DNA of 64,000 nucleotides from Phreatobacter stygius (GTDB lineage Bacteria > Pseudomonadota > Alphaproteobacteria > Rhizobiales > Phreatobacteraceae). Made by a program: the position numbers and the translations under genes. Location: assembly GCF_005144885.1 (NCBI RefSeq), contig NZ_CP039690.1:2493001-2557000 (forward strand), in the 5' to 3' direction. The notes under the pieces were generated by a model that worked only from the letters and a program-made list of their open reading frames with translations, was not told the origin of the DNA and did not search any database. Below, in pieces: positions 10,713 through 19,220 of this stretch (its first letter is position 1; each line of letters begins with the position of its first letter).

Positions 10713-10725
10713 TGAATATTATTCA
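10713..10725. promoter_or_regulatory. Candidate TetR operator, palindrome TGAAT-N3-ATTCA (site 1)
   Basis: A perfect 5-bp inverted repeat, TGAATATTATTCA, lies in the divergent intergenic region between the TetR gene and the acyl-CoA dehydrogenase gene. Its centre contains TATTAT, a 5/6 match to a -10 hexamer, so a bound repressor would block a promoter. The extended form, TGAAT-A-N2-ATTCA-N-TG, is repeated at 12875-12890. AtuR of Pseudomonas is recalled to bind 13-bp inverted repeats; the actual protein-DNA pairing here is inferred. Confidence 0.65.
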
Positions 10726-10777
10726 TTGAAGCATGTCAACACGCCCAAAGCGGCGAAAACGTCCTGGGGAGGACATT

Positions 10778-11980
10778 ATGGACACGACCGGGACATCCGG
10801 ACGAAACCGTGCGGCATCGGCCTTCGAGCTATCGGCCGATCAGCAGGAAATCCTTGATCTGGCATCGCGATTCGGCCGCGACGAACTGCTCGCGCTGCAG
10901 CCGCGCATGGACGACGAGGAATGGTGGCCGCCGGAGGCCATGCCGGCGCTGGCCAAGATGGGTTTCCTCGGCGTGACGGTGCCGGAGGAGCTCGGCGGCA
11001 GCGGTTCGGACTTCTTCACCTCGGCGCTGATCACCCAAGGCCTGGCGCGCTACAACCCGGCGATCGCGCTCTCCTATGTCGCCCATGAAAACCTCTGCCT
11101 GAACAATATCGCGCGCAATGCCAGCGCCGAGGTCAAGCGCCGGGTCGTGCCGGGGCTCTGCGACGGCACCAAGATCGGCGCGCTCGCGCTGACCGAGCCC
11201 GGCGCCGGCTCCGACGCGCTTGGCTCGATGGCCACCACCGCCAGGCTGGACGGCGACAGCTACGTGCTCAACGGCCGCAAGCTCTTCATCACCAACGGCC
11301 CGGTCGCCGATATCGTGCTGGTCTATGCCAAGACCGACCGGGCCCGGGGCGCCAAGGGCATTTCCGCCTTCATCGTCGAGAAGGGCACGCCCGGTTTCGC
11401 GGTGGCCCAGAAGCTCGACAAGATGGGCTTTCGCGGCTCGACCACCGCCGAGCTGACCTTCGACGACTGCCGCGTGCCGGCCGCCAACATGGTCGGCGCC
11501 GAGCACCGGGGTGTCGCGGTGGTCATGAGCGGGCTCGACCTCGAGCGCGCCATCGTCGCCATGATCAATGTCGGCATGGCCGAGCGGGCCCTGGAGCTCG
11601 CCATCGACTATGCCAAGACACGCGAGCAGTTCGGCCGCAAGATCGGCGAGTTCCAGCTGGTCCAGGGCAAGCTTGCCGAGATGTATGTCACGGTCGAAGC
11701 GATGAAGGCGCTGTGCTACCGCACCCTCGCCGAGGCGAACGACCTGGAAGAGGGCGCGGGCGGCCGCGGCGAGATCCACAAGATCACCGCCGCCGCGATC
11801 ATGTTTGCCGCCGAAGGCTGCAGCAAAGTGGTCGCCGACGCGGTGCAGATCTTCGGCGGCGCCGGCTACATGCGCGAGACCGAGGTCAACCGGCTCTACC
11901 GTGCCTCCAAGCTGCTGGAAATCGGTGCCGGCACCACCGAGATCCGCAAGCTGATCATTGCCGGCGAGCTGCTGCGCTGA
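10778..11980 (+). CDS. Acyl-CoA dehydrogenase (AtuD/isovaleryl-CoA dehydrogenase-like)
   Basis: A 400-residue flavoenzyme that introduces a 2,3 double bond into an acyl-CoA. The FAD/substrate motif ALTEPGAGSDALGSM, the middle-domain stretch GFRGSTTAELTFDDCRVPA and the C-terminal GGAGYMRETEVNRLYR followed by LLEIGAGTTEIRKL are all diagnostic. The Glu of LLEIGAG occupies the position near the end of the chain expected for the catalytic base in this branch, though some relatives place it elsewhere. A strong GGGGAGGA sequence precedes the ATG at 10778. The gene stands alone on the plus strand and converges on the crotonase gene. In the atu scheme it oxidises the saturated branched acyl-CoA before carboxylation. 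Confidence 0.92.
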   Translation: MDTTGTSGRNRAASAFELSADQQEILDLASRFGRDELLALQPRMDDEEWWPPEAMPALAKMGFLGVTVPEELGGSGSDFFTSALITQGLARYNPAIALSYVAHENLCLNNIARNASAEVKRRVVPGLCDGTKIGALALTEPGAGSDALGSMATTARLDGDSYVLNGRKLFITNGPVADIVLVYAKTDRARGAKGISAFIVEKGTPGFAVAQKLDKMGFRGSTTAELTFDDCRVPAANMVGAEHRGVAVVMSGLDLERAIVAMINVGMAERALELAIDYAKTREQFGRKIGEFQLVQGKLAEMYVTVEAMKALCYRTLAEANDLEEGAGGRGEIHKITAAAIMFAAEGCSKVVADAVQIFGGAGYMRETEVNRLYRASKLLEIGAGTTEIRKLIIAGELLR

Positions 11981-11996
11981 CCGGCGGTATCCGGCG

Positions 11997-12815
11997 TCAG
12001 GGCTCGAATCGCGGCGTCCGCCGCTCCAGGAAGGCGGCAATGCCTTCCCGGAAATCGGCTGTCGCTGCCCGCTCGATGAACGAGACCTTTTCGGCGGCGA
12101 GCTGTTCGGCGAAATCTGCCGTCACCGCCGCGCCGACCAGCCGCTTGACCGCCGCCGTCGCGCCATGGGCGCCGCCGGCGATCTTGCGCGCCATGGCGAG
12201 CGCTTCGGCCTCGACATCGCCCGCCGGCACCACGCGATTGACCAGGCCGAGCGCCAGCGCCGTGTGCGCATCCATCGGCTCGTTCAGCAGCATGACTTCC
12301 ATGGCGCGGCGCGCCCCGAGCAGCCGGGTCAGCGACCAGGTGGTGCCGCCATCGGGGCTCGTGCCGATCTTGGTATAGGCGGAGAGGAAACTCGCATCGT
12401 CCGCCGCCACGCCGAGGTCGCAGGCGAGCGCCAGGCCAAGGCCGCCGCCGGCGACCGGCCCTTGCAGTGCCGCAATGACCGGCTGCGGCATTTGCCTGAT
12501 CGCCAGCATGGCGGCATGGAACAGGTCGATCAGCTGGGTCGCGGCGGCCGGCGCTTTTTCCGGGTCCCGGTGGAACAAGGTGAGATCGCCGCCGGCCATG
12601 AAGGACCGGCCGGCGCCGGCGAGCACGACAACTCGGATCGTGGCGTCGGCCGCGATGCGCCGGAGCGCCGCCAGCAGGCCCTCGCCCATGGCGATGTCGA
12701 GCACGTTCAGCTGCTTCGGCCGGTTGAGCCGGATGACCGCGATCGGGCCATCGACGCTGGTGAGCACCGGTGCCTCAGTGCTGCTCTGCGCGAGCGGCGC
12801 GGCTTCCTTGGACAT
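11997..12815 (-). CDS. Crotonase-fold enoyl-CoA hydratase/isomerase family protein (PaaG-like active site)
   Basis: A 272-residue crotonase-superfamily protein. The oxyanion-hole region GRSFMAGGDL (residues 70-78) and GPVAGGGLGLALACD are clear. Neither of the two catalytic Glu residues of classical enoyl-CoA hydratase is present: GGGLGL replaces GGGCEL, and Tyr147 stands at the second Glu position. Instead SPDGG places an Asp at residue 155, the arrangement of PaaG-type isomerases. It could therefore be an isomerase rather than a hydratase. AAGGAGGAAGTC precedes the ATG at 12815. It is divergent from the second crotonase gene, sharing a promoter region with the second TGAAT-N3-ATTCA site. Confidence 0.85.
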   Translation of the reverse strand: MSKEAAPLAQSSTEAPVLTSVDGPIAVIRLNRPKQLNVLDIAMGEGLLAALRRIAADATIRVVVLAGAGRSFMAGGDLTLFHRDPEKAPAAATQLIDLFHAAMLAIRQMPQPVIAALQGPVAGGGLGLALACDLGVAADDASFLSAYTKIGTSPDGGTTWSLTRLLGARRAMEVMLLNEPMDAHTALALGLVNRVVPAGDVEAEALAMARKIAGGAHGATAAVKRLVGAAVTADFAEQLAAEKVSFIERAATADFREGIAAFLERRTPRFEP

Positions 12816-12874
12816 GACTTCCTCCTTGTGGCGCCCTTGAACCTCGGGCGATTTCGGGTAGAGTTCAGCAAAAA

Positions 12875-12887
12875 TGAATAACATTCA
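12875..12887. promoter_or_regulatory. Candidate TetR operator, palindrome TGAAT-N3-ATTCA (site 2)
   Basis: The sequence TGAATAACATTCA has the same perfect 5-bp arms and 3-bp spacing as site 1 at 10713, and the matching bases continue to the right (ATTCA-N-TG). It lies between two divergent crotonase genes, ending 13 nt before the ATG of the second, and overlaps a weak -10-like TAACAT. Two identical arm sequences in the two divergent promoter regions of one cluster are unlikely to be chance. Confidence 0.65.
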
Positions 12888-12900
12888 ATGGGAGAAAACG

Positions 12901-13680
12901 ATGACTGATGTCCGCGTCGAAACGCGGGGACAGGCGCTTTGGCTCACGATCGATCGCGAGGCCAAGCGCAACGCCCTGGATGATGCCGTGCTGCATGCCC
13001 TGCGCGAGGGCGTCGAGAGCGCCGGCGGCCGCGACGGCATCCGGGCGGTGGTCATCACCGGCGCCGGTTCGAAGGTCTTCTGCGCCGGCGGCAATCTGAA
13101 ACAGGATGCCGAAGGCGACCCCTTCCGGGTCGATCCCAACCGGCTCGACAATCCGGTCGCCCTGCTGCTCAGGGCGATCGAGGACTGCCCGGTGGCGACC
13201 ATCGCCAGGGTCAATGGCCATGCGCTTGGCGGCGGCTTCGGGCTCGTCTGCGCCTGCGACTTCGCCATTGCCGCCGACCACGCCCGGCTCGGCACGCCGG
13301 AGATCAGTCTCGGCCTGTTCCCGCTGATGATCCTGCCCTCGATCCTGCGCGTCTTGTCGCGCCGCGACGCGGCAAAGCTCTGCATGACCGGCAAGCCGAT
13401 CTCGGCGGCGGAAGCGCAGGCGATCGGTGCCGTCAACGAGGCGCTGCCGGAAACCGGGCTCGATGCCGCGATCGACACGCTCGTCGCCTCACTTGCCGGC
13501 GGCGCGCCGACCGCCATGCGCTTCGGCCGTCGCGCGCTCAATACCATTGCTGAGATGCCCTATCTCGCCGGGCTGGAATATGCCCAGCGCGTCTTGCCTC
13601 TGCTGGCCAAGACCGACGACGCGATCGAGGGCTTCAAGGCCTTCAACGAAAGGCGCGCGCCGCGTTGGGTGACATCATGA
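12901..13680 (+). CDS. Enoyl-CoA hydratase family protein (AtuE/methylglutaconyl-CoA hydratase-like)
   Basis: A 259-residue crotonase-fold enzyme. The N-terminal half has VVITGAGSKVFCAGGNL (oxyanion loop, residues 50-66); then NGHALGGGFGLVCACD; then GTPEISLGLFPLMILP, in which Glu134 is the general base retained by one-Glu hydratases. The GLFP-M/L motif is typical of hydratases acting on branched glutaconyl-CoA derivatives. The ATG at 12901 is preferred over the ATG at 12874 because GGGAG lies directly in front and the upstream ATG sits in the operator. The stop overlaps the next start as ATGA. By inference it hydrates the carboxylated product. Confidence 0.88.
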   Translation: MTDVRVETRGQALWLTIDREAKRNALDDAVLHALREGVESAGGRDGIRAVVITGAGSKVFCAGGNLKQDAEGDPFRVDPNRLDNPVALLLRAIEDCPVATIARVNGHALGGGFGLVCACDFAIAADHARLGTPEISLGLFPLMILPSILRVLSRRDAAKLCMTGKPISAAEAQAIGAVNEALPETGLDAAIDTLVASLAGGAPTAMRFGRRALNTIAEMPYLAGLEYAQRVLPLLAKTDDAIEGFKAFNERRAPRWVTS

Positions 13681-15485
13681 GCGATCAGGCCAAGACCATT
13701 CGAATCGGCTGCGCCTCGGGCTTCTGGGGCGATACGCCGGCCGGCGCCCGGCAATTGGTCGAGCGCGGCGAAATCGACTATCTGGTCTTCGACTATCTCG
13801 CCGAGATCACGCTGGCGCTGCTCGCCCGGATCCGCGCGAAGCGGCCGGAGCTCGGCTTCGTGCCGGATTTCGTCGACACCGTCGCGGCGCTGCTGCCCGA
13901 CATCATGGCGCGCGGCATTCGCGTCGTGTCGAATGGCGGCGGCATGAACCCCGAGGCTGCCGCGGCCGAGCTTGGCCGGCGCGCGGCGGCCCTTGGCCTT
14001 GCCCCGAAAATCGCGGTCGTGACCGGCGACGATCTCTTGCCGCGCCTCGAGGAGTTCCGGGCGGCTGGCGTCAGCGAGATGTTCACCGGCGCGCCTCTCC
14101 CGGAAAAACTGACCAGCGCCAATGCCTATCTCGGCGCCGGGCCGATCGCCTTCGCGCTCGCCCGCGGCGCCGACATCGTGATCACCGGGCGCTGTGTCGA
14201 TTCGGCTGTCACGCTCGGCGCGCTGATGCATGAATTCGGCTGGGCGCCGACCGATTACGACCGGCTTTCCGCCGGCAGCCTGGCTGGCCACCTGCTCGAA
14301 TGTGGCGCCCAGGCGACCGGCGGTCTCGCCACCGACTGGGCCGACGTGCCCGGCTGGGACGACATGGGCTTTCCGATTGCCGAATGCCGCGCCGACGGTC
14401 GATTCCTGATCACCAAACCGCCGGCGACCGGCGGGCTGATCACGCCGCTCAACGTCGCCGAACAGATGCTCTACGAGATCGGCGACCCCAAGGCCTATCT
14501 CCTGCCCGATGTCGCCTGCGATTTCAGCCAGGTCGTGATGACCGAGGCTGGCCCCGACCAGGTCCTGGTCACCGGCGCGCGCGGCCGGGCACCGACCGGC
14601 AGCCTGAAGGTCAGCGCCACCTTTGCCGAGGGCTTCCGCACCATCGGCACGGTGACCATCGCCGGCCGCGATGCGGCGCCCAAGGCCAGGCGGACCGGCG
14701 AAGCCATCATCGCGCGCGCCCGCCGGCTGGTCGCCGAGGCCGGTCTTGCCGATTTCCGCGAAACCTCGATCGAAGTCCTCGGCAGCGAGGCCACCTATGG
14801 CGACCAGGCCCGCCCCGAGGCGCTGGCAAGCCGCGAGGTCGTGCTGAAGATCGGCGCCCGGCACGATGCCGAAGCGCCACTCGCCATGCTCGCCCGCGAG
14901 ATCGCGCCGGCCGCGACCGCCATGGCCCAGGGCCTGACCGGCTTCTTCGCCGGGCGCCCTGGCGTCCAGCCGGTTCTGCGCGGCTATTCGTTTCTGGTGC
15001 CCGCGGAAAAAGTGCCGGCCAGCGTCGCAATCGATGGGCAACGATATGATTTGCCGGCAACCGATTCACGTGAAACGCCAGCGCCCGAGCCGGGCGGGGT
15101 ATCACCCGAGCCGGCTGTTCCGGCGACTGCCACGACCGTGCCGCTGATCGCGTTGGCCGTCGGCCGCAGCGGCGACAAGGGCAATTCCGCCAATATCGGC
15201 GTGATCGCGCGAAAGCCGGAATACCTGCCCTTCATCCGCGCCGCACTGACGCCGGAGCAGATCAGGGACTATTTCCGCCAGACCGGCGTCACCCACGTCG
15301 AACGCTTCGAACTGCCCGGCATGAACGCGCTGAATTTCCTGCTGCATGACTGCCTCGGCGGCGGCGGCATCGCCTCCCTGCGCATCGATCCGCAAGGCAA
15401 GGCCTTCGCCCAGATGCTGATGGATATCGCCATTCCCGTTCCAACCGATCTCGCGGAACTCGCACGCGGAGCGCGCCGGCCATGA
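13677..15485 (+). CDS. atuA: Acyclic terpene utilisation AtuA-family protein (DUF1446)
   Basis: A 602-residue protein made of an N-terminal DUF1446 domain (about residues 5-450, starting IRIGCASGFWGDTPAGARQL and including VVSNGGGMNP and RCVDSAV), a proline-rich linker near 460-485, and a C-terminal AtuA-like domain (about 490-595) with LAVGRSGDKGNSANIGVIAR. AtuA is essential for growth on citronellol and geraniol in Pseudomonas, but its reaction is still not established, to current recollection. Full-length fusion of both domains matches the family. The ATG overlaps the hydratase stop and the stop overlaps the SDR start, so the three genes form one tight operon. Confidence 0.9.
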   Translation: MSDQAKTIRIGCASGFWGDTPAGARQLVERGEIDYLVFDYLAEITLALLARIRAKRPELGFVPDFVDTVAALLPDIMARGIRVVSNGGGMNPEAAAAELGRRAAALGLAPKIAVVTGDDLLPRLEEFRAAGVSEMFTGAPLPEKLTSANAYLGAGPIAFALARGADIVITGRCVDSAVTLGALMHEFGWAPTDYDRLSAGSLAGHLLECGAQATGGLATDWADVPGWDDMGFPIAECRADGRFLITKPPATGGLITPLNVAEQMLYEIGDPKAYLLPDVACDFSQVVMTEAGPDQVLVTGARGRAPTGSLKVSATFAEGFRTIGTVTIAGRDAAPKARRTGEAIIARARRLVAEAGLADFRETSIEVLGSEATYGDQARPEALASREVVLKIGARHDAEAPLAMLAREIAPAATAMAQGLTGFFAGRPGVQPVLRGYSFLVPAEKVPASVAIDGQRYDLPATDSRETPAPEPGGVSPEPAVPATATTVPLIALAVGRSGDKGNSANIGVIARKPEYLPFIRAALTPEQIRDYFRQTGVTHVERFELPGMNALNFLLHDCLGGGGIASLRIDPQGKAFAQMLMDIAIPVPTDLAELARGARRP

Positions 15486-16348
15486 CCCAGACATCGCCTC
15501 ATGCGACCGGCAGCGATGCCGACCTGATCACCGCGCCGCTGACCTATCGCGCCGATCTCCTGAAGGACCAGGTGGTGCTGGTCTCGGGCGCCGGCAGCGG
15601 CATCGGCAAGGCCATCGCCGTCCAATGCGCCAGGCTCGGCGCCAGGCTCGCGATTTGCGGCCGCAAGGCCGACAAGCTGGAGGCGACCGCCGAGCTGATC
15701 CGCGGCCTTGGCGGCGAGGTCCTGGTGCGGCCAGCCTCGATTCGCGATGCCGATGATGTCGGCCGGCTTCACGCCGAAGTCTGGCAGCGCTTCGGCCGGC
15801 TCGACCATCTCGTCAACAATGCCGGCGGCCAGTTTCCGCAGGCCGCGATCGATTATTCGGTGAAGGGCTGGAACGCCGTCATCGACACCAATCTGACTGG
15901 CACCTGGCACATGATGCAGGCCGCCGCCCGCGGCTGGCGCGACCATGGCACTCCGGGCTCGATCATCAATATCGTCACCGTGATCTGGCGCGGCATGCCG
16001 GGCGTCGCTCATACCTGCGCGGCGCGCGCCGGCGTCATCTACCTGTCCAAGACGGTCGCGATCGAATGGGCGCCACTCAACATCCGGGTCAATTGCGTGG
16101 CCCCCGGCGCCATCGCCACCGAGGGCATGGATGTCTATTCCGATGAGGCGCAACGTGACCTGCCGCGCTCCAACCTGATGCAGCGCTTCGGCCAGGCCCG
16201 CGATGTCGCCGACGCCGTCACCTATCTCGCCGGCCCGAGCGGCGCCTTCGTCACCGGCGAGGTCATGGTGGTCGACGGCGGCAACCAGGTCTGGGGCGAC
16301 CAGTGGACCATCCCGCGTCCCGATTATTTCGGCGGCCAGCGACCCTGA
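15482..16348 (+). CDS. SDR-family oxidoreductase, 2,4-dienoyl-CoA reductase-like, with altered catalytic residues
   Basis: A 288-residue Rossmann-fold dehydrogenase with the cofactor loop SGAGSGIGKA (residues 35-44) and the NNAGG motif (112-116). In place of the classical YxxxK, the sequence is HTCAAR: Thr178 at the Tyr position and Arg182 at the Lys position, with His177 just before. A similar His-containing arrangement with no Tyr is known in peroxisomal 2,4-dienoyl-CoA reductases, but those keep the Lys. The downstream region IEWAPLNIRVNCVAPGAI is normal. It overlaps the AtuA stop by 4 nt and ends the operon. AtuB and AtuG of Pseudomonas are also SDRs; which it matches better is not clear. 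Confidence 0.87.
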   Translation: MTQTSPHATGSDADLITAPLTYRADLLKDQVVLVSGAGSGIGKAIAVQCARLGARLAICGRKADKLEATAELIRGLGGEVLVRPASIRDADDVGRLHAEVWQRFGRLDHLVNNAGGQFPQAAIDYSVKGWNAVIDTNLTGTWHMMQAAARGWRDHGTPGSIINIVTVIWRGMPGVAHTCAARAGVIYLSKTVAIEWAPLNIRVNCVAPGAIATEGMDVYSDEAQRDLPRSNLMQRFGQARDVADAVTYLAGPSGAFVTGEVMVVDGGNQVWGDQWTIPRPDYFGGQRP

Positions 16349-16441
16349 CCCGAACGGGCCTGGCATTGTGACGCAACAGGACCGGACCGGCCGGCGCGCG
16401 GGGGCGGTCGCGGCTCCCGATGGAATTCAGGGCTGAGCCGG

Positions 16442-17251
16442 TCAGGGCAGGTCGTTCATGTCGACCATCTCGAGCTGGAGGCTGAGGGCTCGTTTCACGA
16501 ACTCGATTTCTCCATCCCGCAAATAGGTCTTGTAGGCGGCAATCGCGAAGCCGTCCGGATCGACGCCATAGACAAAATCATTGATGTGGTAGGTGCTGGA
16601 AAAGGCCTGCCGATCGGGATATCGCGCCAGTATCCCGGCCCTCAGATCCGGCGCCATCAGTGCGATCTGCACCGCATAGGCCAAAGCTTCATGCCATGCC
16701 CGCGGCAGCTTCCGATGGTTCGCACCCAGCAGCTGATAGATGACCGCATGGGCAATCTCGTGTTTCAGGATCGAATGGGCGAGCGGTTGATCCCATGGCA
16801 GGCCCCAGGGCCTTCGCTGATAGACCCACGGCGAGGTCGAGCTGGTCATCCGAATTTCCTGGCGTGCGGCAAGGTAGAACCCGGTCACCGGGATCGGTTC
16901 GACAGTCGTCAGCGGCGTGGCCGCATCGGCGCCGCTCTCGAGATGGACCGACTGCTGAAACCGGATCGTCACCCGAAGCTCGACCGCAAGGCCGCCATCG
17001 GCGAAATATTGCAGGACTTCGCCAAGCGCGGCGCAGGCCTCGTCATGCTCGCCTGGACTACCAACCACGGTCACGCCGCTGCGGCCGCACGCGGCGAGCG
17101 CCTTGACCGGTACGGCGGCCGCCGCCAGAAGAGCCAGGATCAGCACCAGCGTCGCATGGCCCCGACGCGGTCGTTCGGTGATCGAGGCAGGAGGCTGATG
17201 GCCGCGCAGGATGTGTGAGAGCCACGCTTGGAGCGAACGAGCCCGAGCCAT
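16442..17251 (-). CDS. Exported protein with HExxH peptidase-like motif (peptidase MA-like)
   Basis: A 269-residue protein of unknown role. An N-terminal hydrophobic segment (ATLVLILALLAAAAVPVKAL, about residues 35-54) looks like a signal peptide or anchor, followed by a domain with HEIAHAVIYQLL and, 17 residues later, WHEALAYA. The HExxH plus downstream E-x-x-A pattern is that of gluzincin metallopeptidases of the peptidase MA type, so zinc binding outside the cytoplasmic membrane is plausible. The second of two adjacent ATGs (17251) has the better distance to the GAGGAGG sequence. It is divergent from the CadC-like regulator 190 bp away, which may control it. No substrate can be named. Confidence 0.65.
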   Translation of the reverse strand: MARARSLQAWLSHILRGHQPPASITERPRRGHATLVLILALLAAAAVPVKALAACGRSGVTVVGSPGEHDEACAALGEVLQYFADGGLAVELRVTIRFQQSVHLESGADAATPLTTVEPIPVTGFYLAARQEIRMTSSTSPWVYQRRPWGLPWDQPLAHSILKHEIAHAVIYQLLGANHRKLPRAWHEALAYAVQIALMAPDLRAGILARYPDRQAFSSTYHINDFVYGVDPDGFAIAAYKTYLRDGEIEFVKRALSLQLEMVDMNDLP

Positions 17252-17441
17252 CATCACCTCCTCGAACACAACGCGACGAAGGGCTGCGTTCGGCTGGCTG
17301 AGCCGCCGACCATGCAGCGTGACGTGCCGGCTATTGGCGAGGCGCGCGACGCCGATGTCCTGATGGAGCGATGGCCAAGACCCGAAATTTCGCCTAGACT
17401 TTGCCGATGGTGGGATGGCGCCGTTCGCCTGGAGCGACGGC

Positions 17442-19220
17442 ATGGAACATATTGTTCATAACGTCCTCCGTTTCGATCGATTCACGCTCGATCTGACGCG
17501 CGGATGTCTACGTCACGCCGATCGGGACATCGCCCTGCGCCCCAAGGCGTTCGAGTTGCTGCGCCACCTTGCGGAGAATGCCGGCCGGCTGGTTCCCAAG
17601 GACGAGCTCTGCCGTGCCGTCTGGCCCGGTGTGTTCGTATCGGACGACTCGCTCGTCCAGTGCATCCGGGAACTGCGCGACAAATTGGACGACCACAGCC
17701 ATCGGCTGATCAAGACGATGCCGCGCCGGGGCTACCTCCTGGACGCCCAGGTCGAGCCCCTGTTTTTGGGCCCGGCCGCCTTGCGCCCCGACCAAGCCAT
17801 CGGGACGGGGCCGGCCGATTCCGCCGCCGAGGCGCCCGGGCGCGACCCAATTGCAGCCGCCTCGCCTGGCCGCTGGTGGCCGTTGCGCCGGCCGGCGCGA
17901 AGCCAGGTGATCGGTTCGCTGGTGCTGGTCAGCGCCGCGCTGATCGCCGGCGCGACGATCTGGGCGACGATCGGGCCGCGCCCGACGGCGCAACCGACCG
18001 TTGCCGCAGCTGCCCATGCCGTCCCGCGTCTCTCGCTCGCCGTGCTGCCGTTCCAGAATCTCGGCGCGGATCTGGAACAGAACAACGTCGCCAGCAGCAT
18101 TACCGACGACCTGATTACCGGCCTGTCGCGGTTTTACGGCGGGCTGTCGATCGCCCGCAGTGTGGCTTTCACCCCCACGGAAGCGCCGATCGATGTCCGA
18201 AAGGTCGGGCGCGAATTGGGTGTTCGCTACGTGGTGGAGGGCACGATTCGCCGCTCCGGCGATCAGCTGCGCGTCACCGCGCGACTGATCGACGCGAGCA
18301 CGGCGGCCAATATCTGGACCGAGTCGTTCGATACCGAGTTGCGTGGGATTTCGGAATTGCGGGACGAGGTGACGATGCGGCTGTCGCGCAGCTTCGTGGT
18401 CGAACTTTTCCATGCGGAACGCGCGCGCTCCATCCGCGAGCGCCCCGACAATCCCGACGCAACCGACTATTTGATCCGCGCAAGCACTCTCTTGCACGAT
18501 ACGCCGGATGGCGGCGACTTGTCGGAGCCGCGGCGCCTGTTTCGCGAAGCATTGCGGCTCGACGGATCGCTGCCCGGTGCCTGGATGGGAGTGGCCAGCA
18601 GCTATCTCCGCCGCATCCGCTTCAGCCCGACACGCGAACAGGATCTCCAGGAGGCCAGTGAGGCGGCCGAGCGCGCCGTCACCTTGAAACCCATGGCCGC
18701 CGGCCCGCATGTCACCCGGGGCTGGGTGCGCTACGAGCAGAAGCGGATGGGCGACGCGCTGATGGATTTCGAACATGCCATGCAGCTCGATCCACGCAAT
18801 CCGGAGGTCCTGGCGAGCATCGCGGCGGCCAATATCATGCTCGGCCGGCCGGAAAATGCCCTGGAATCGCTGCGCAAGGCGATGCGGCTGAGCCCAACGG
18901 ACCGCCATCTGCCGCGCTGGCAATTGATCATGGGTGTCGCCCGCCTCCATCTCGGCCACGACGATGAGGCGGTCGAATGGCTGAGACGATCGGCAGCCTT
19001 GAACGCCCAGGACCAGTTCACCCAATTGTTTCTGGCCAGCGCGCTGGCGCGGATCGGCCGGGAGGCCGAAGCCCGCGCCGCGGTCGCCAACCTGCTCCAG
19101 CTGGCGCCCGGCTTCAGTCTCAGCCGTTTCAGATCCTTGGAACCGTCGGACGCGCCGGCATTCCTGGCGCAGCGCGAACGCGTCTATGACGGTCTGCGTC
19201 GCGCCGGACTGCCGGACTGA
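17442..19220 (+). CDS. CadC-like membrane transcriptional regulator: OmpR-type wHTH, one TM helix, TolB-like and TPR domains
   Basis: A 592-residue protein. The winged helix at residues 1-100 contains LRPKAFELLRHLAENAGRLV, KDELCRAVWP and LIKTMPRRGYLL, the OmpR/PhoB-type DNA-binding fold without a receiver domain. One membrane helix follows near 165-190 (IGSLVLVSAALIAGATIWAT). The next 130 residues resemble the TolB-N/FlgO-like domain found with adenylate cyclases (LAVLPFQNLG, ITDDLITGLSRF, GVRYVVEGTIRRSGDQLRVT), and the C-terminal 250 residues have tetratricopeptide-type repeats. Such regulators sense a signal through the periplasmic or TPR part and bind DNA directly. The target is unknown; the divergent HExxH gene is the nearest candidate. 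Confidence 0.85.
   Translation: MEHIVHNVLRFDRFTLDLTRGCLRHADRDIALRPKAFELLRHLAENAGRLVPKDELCRAVWPGVFVSDDSLVQCIRELRDKLDDHSHRLIKTMPRRGYLLDAQVEPLFLGPAALRPDQAIGTGPADSAAEAPGRDPIAAASPGRWWPLRRPARSQVIGSLVLVSAALIAGATIWATIGPRPTAQPTVAAAAHAVPRLSLAVLPFQNLGADLEQNNVASSITDDLITGLSRFYGGLSIARSVAFTPTEAPIDVRKVGRELGVRYVVEGTIRRSGDQLRVTARLIDASTAANIWTESFDTELRGISELRDEVTMRLSRSFVVELFHAERARSIRERPDNPDATDYLIRASTLLHDTPDGGDLSEPRRLFREALRLDGSLPGAWMGVASSYLRRIRFSPTREQDLQEASEAAERAVTLKPMAAGPHVTRGWVRYEQKRMGDALMDFEHAMQLDPRNPEVLASIAAANIMLGRPENALESLRKAMRLSPTDRHLPRWQLIMGVARLHLGHDDEAVEWLRRSAALNAQDQFTQLFLASALARIGREAEARAAVANLLQLAPGFSLSRFRSLEPSDAPAFLAQRERVYDGLRRAGLPD

Noticed and set aside
10610-10726. N-terminal extension of the TetR protein to 10726
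   Set aside because: It would place the start in the operator region and add non-conserved residues; TetR proteins begin shortly before the HTH, as from 10609.
12874-12900. ATG at 12874 as start of the plus-strand crotonase
   Set aside because: It lies in the palindrome and has no ribosome binding site; the ATG at 12901 follows GGGAG.
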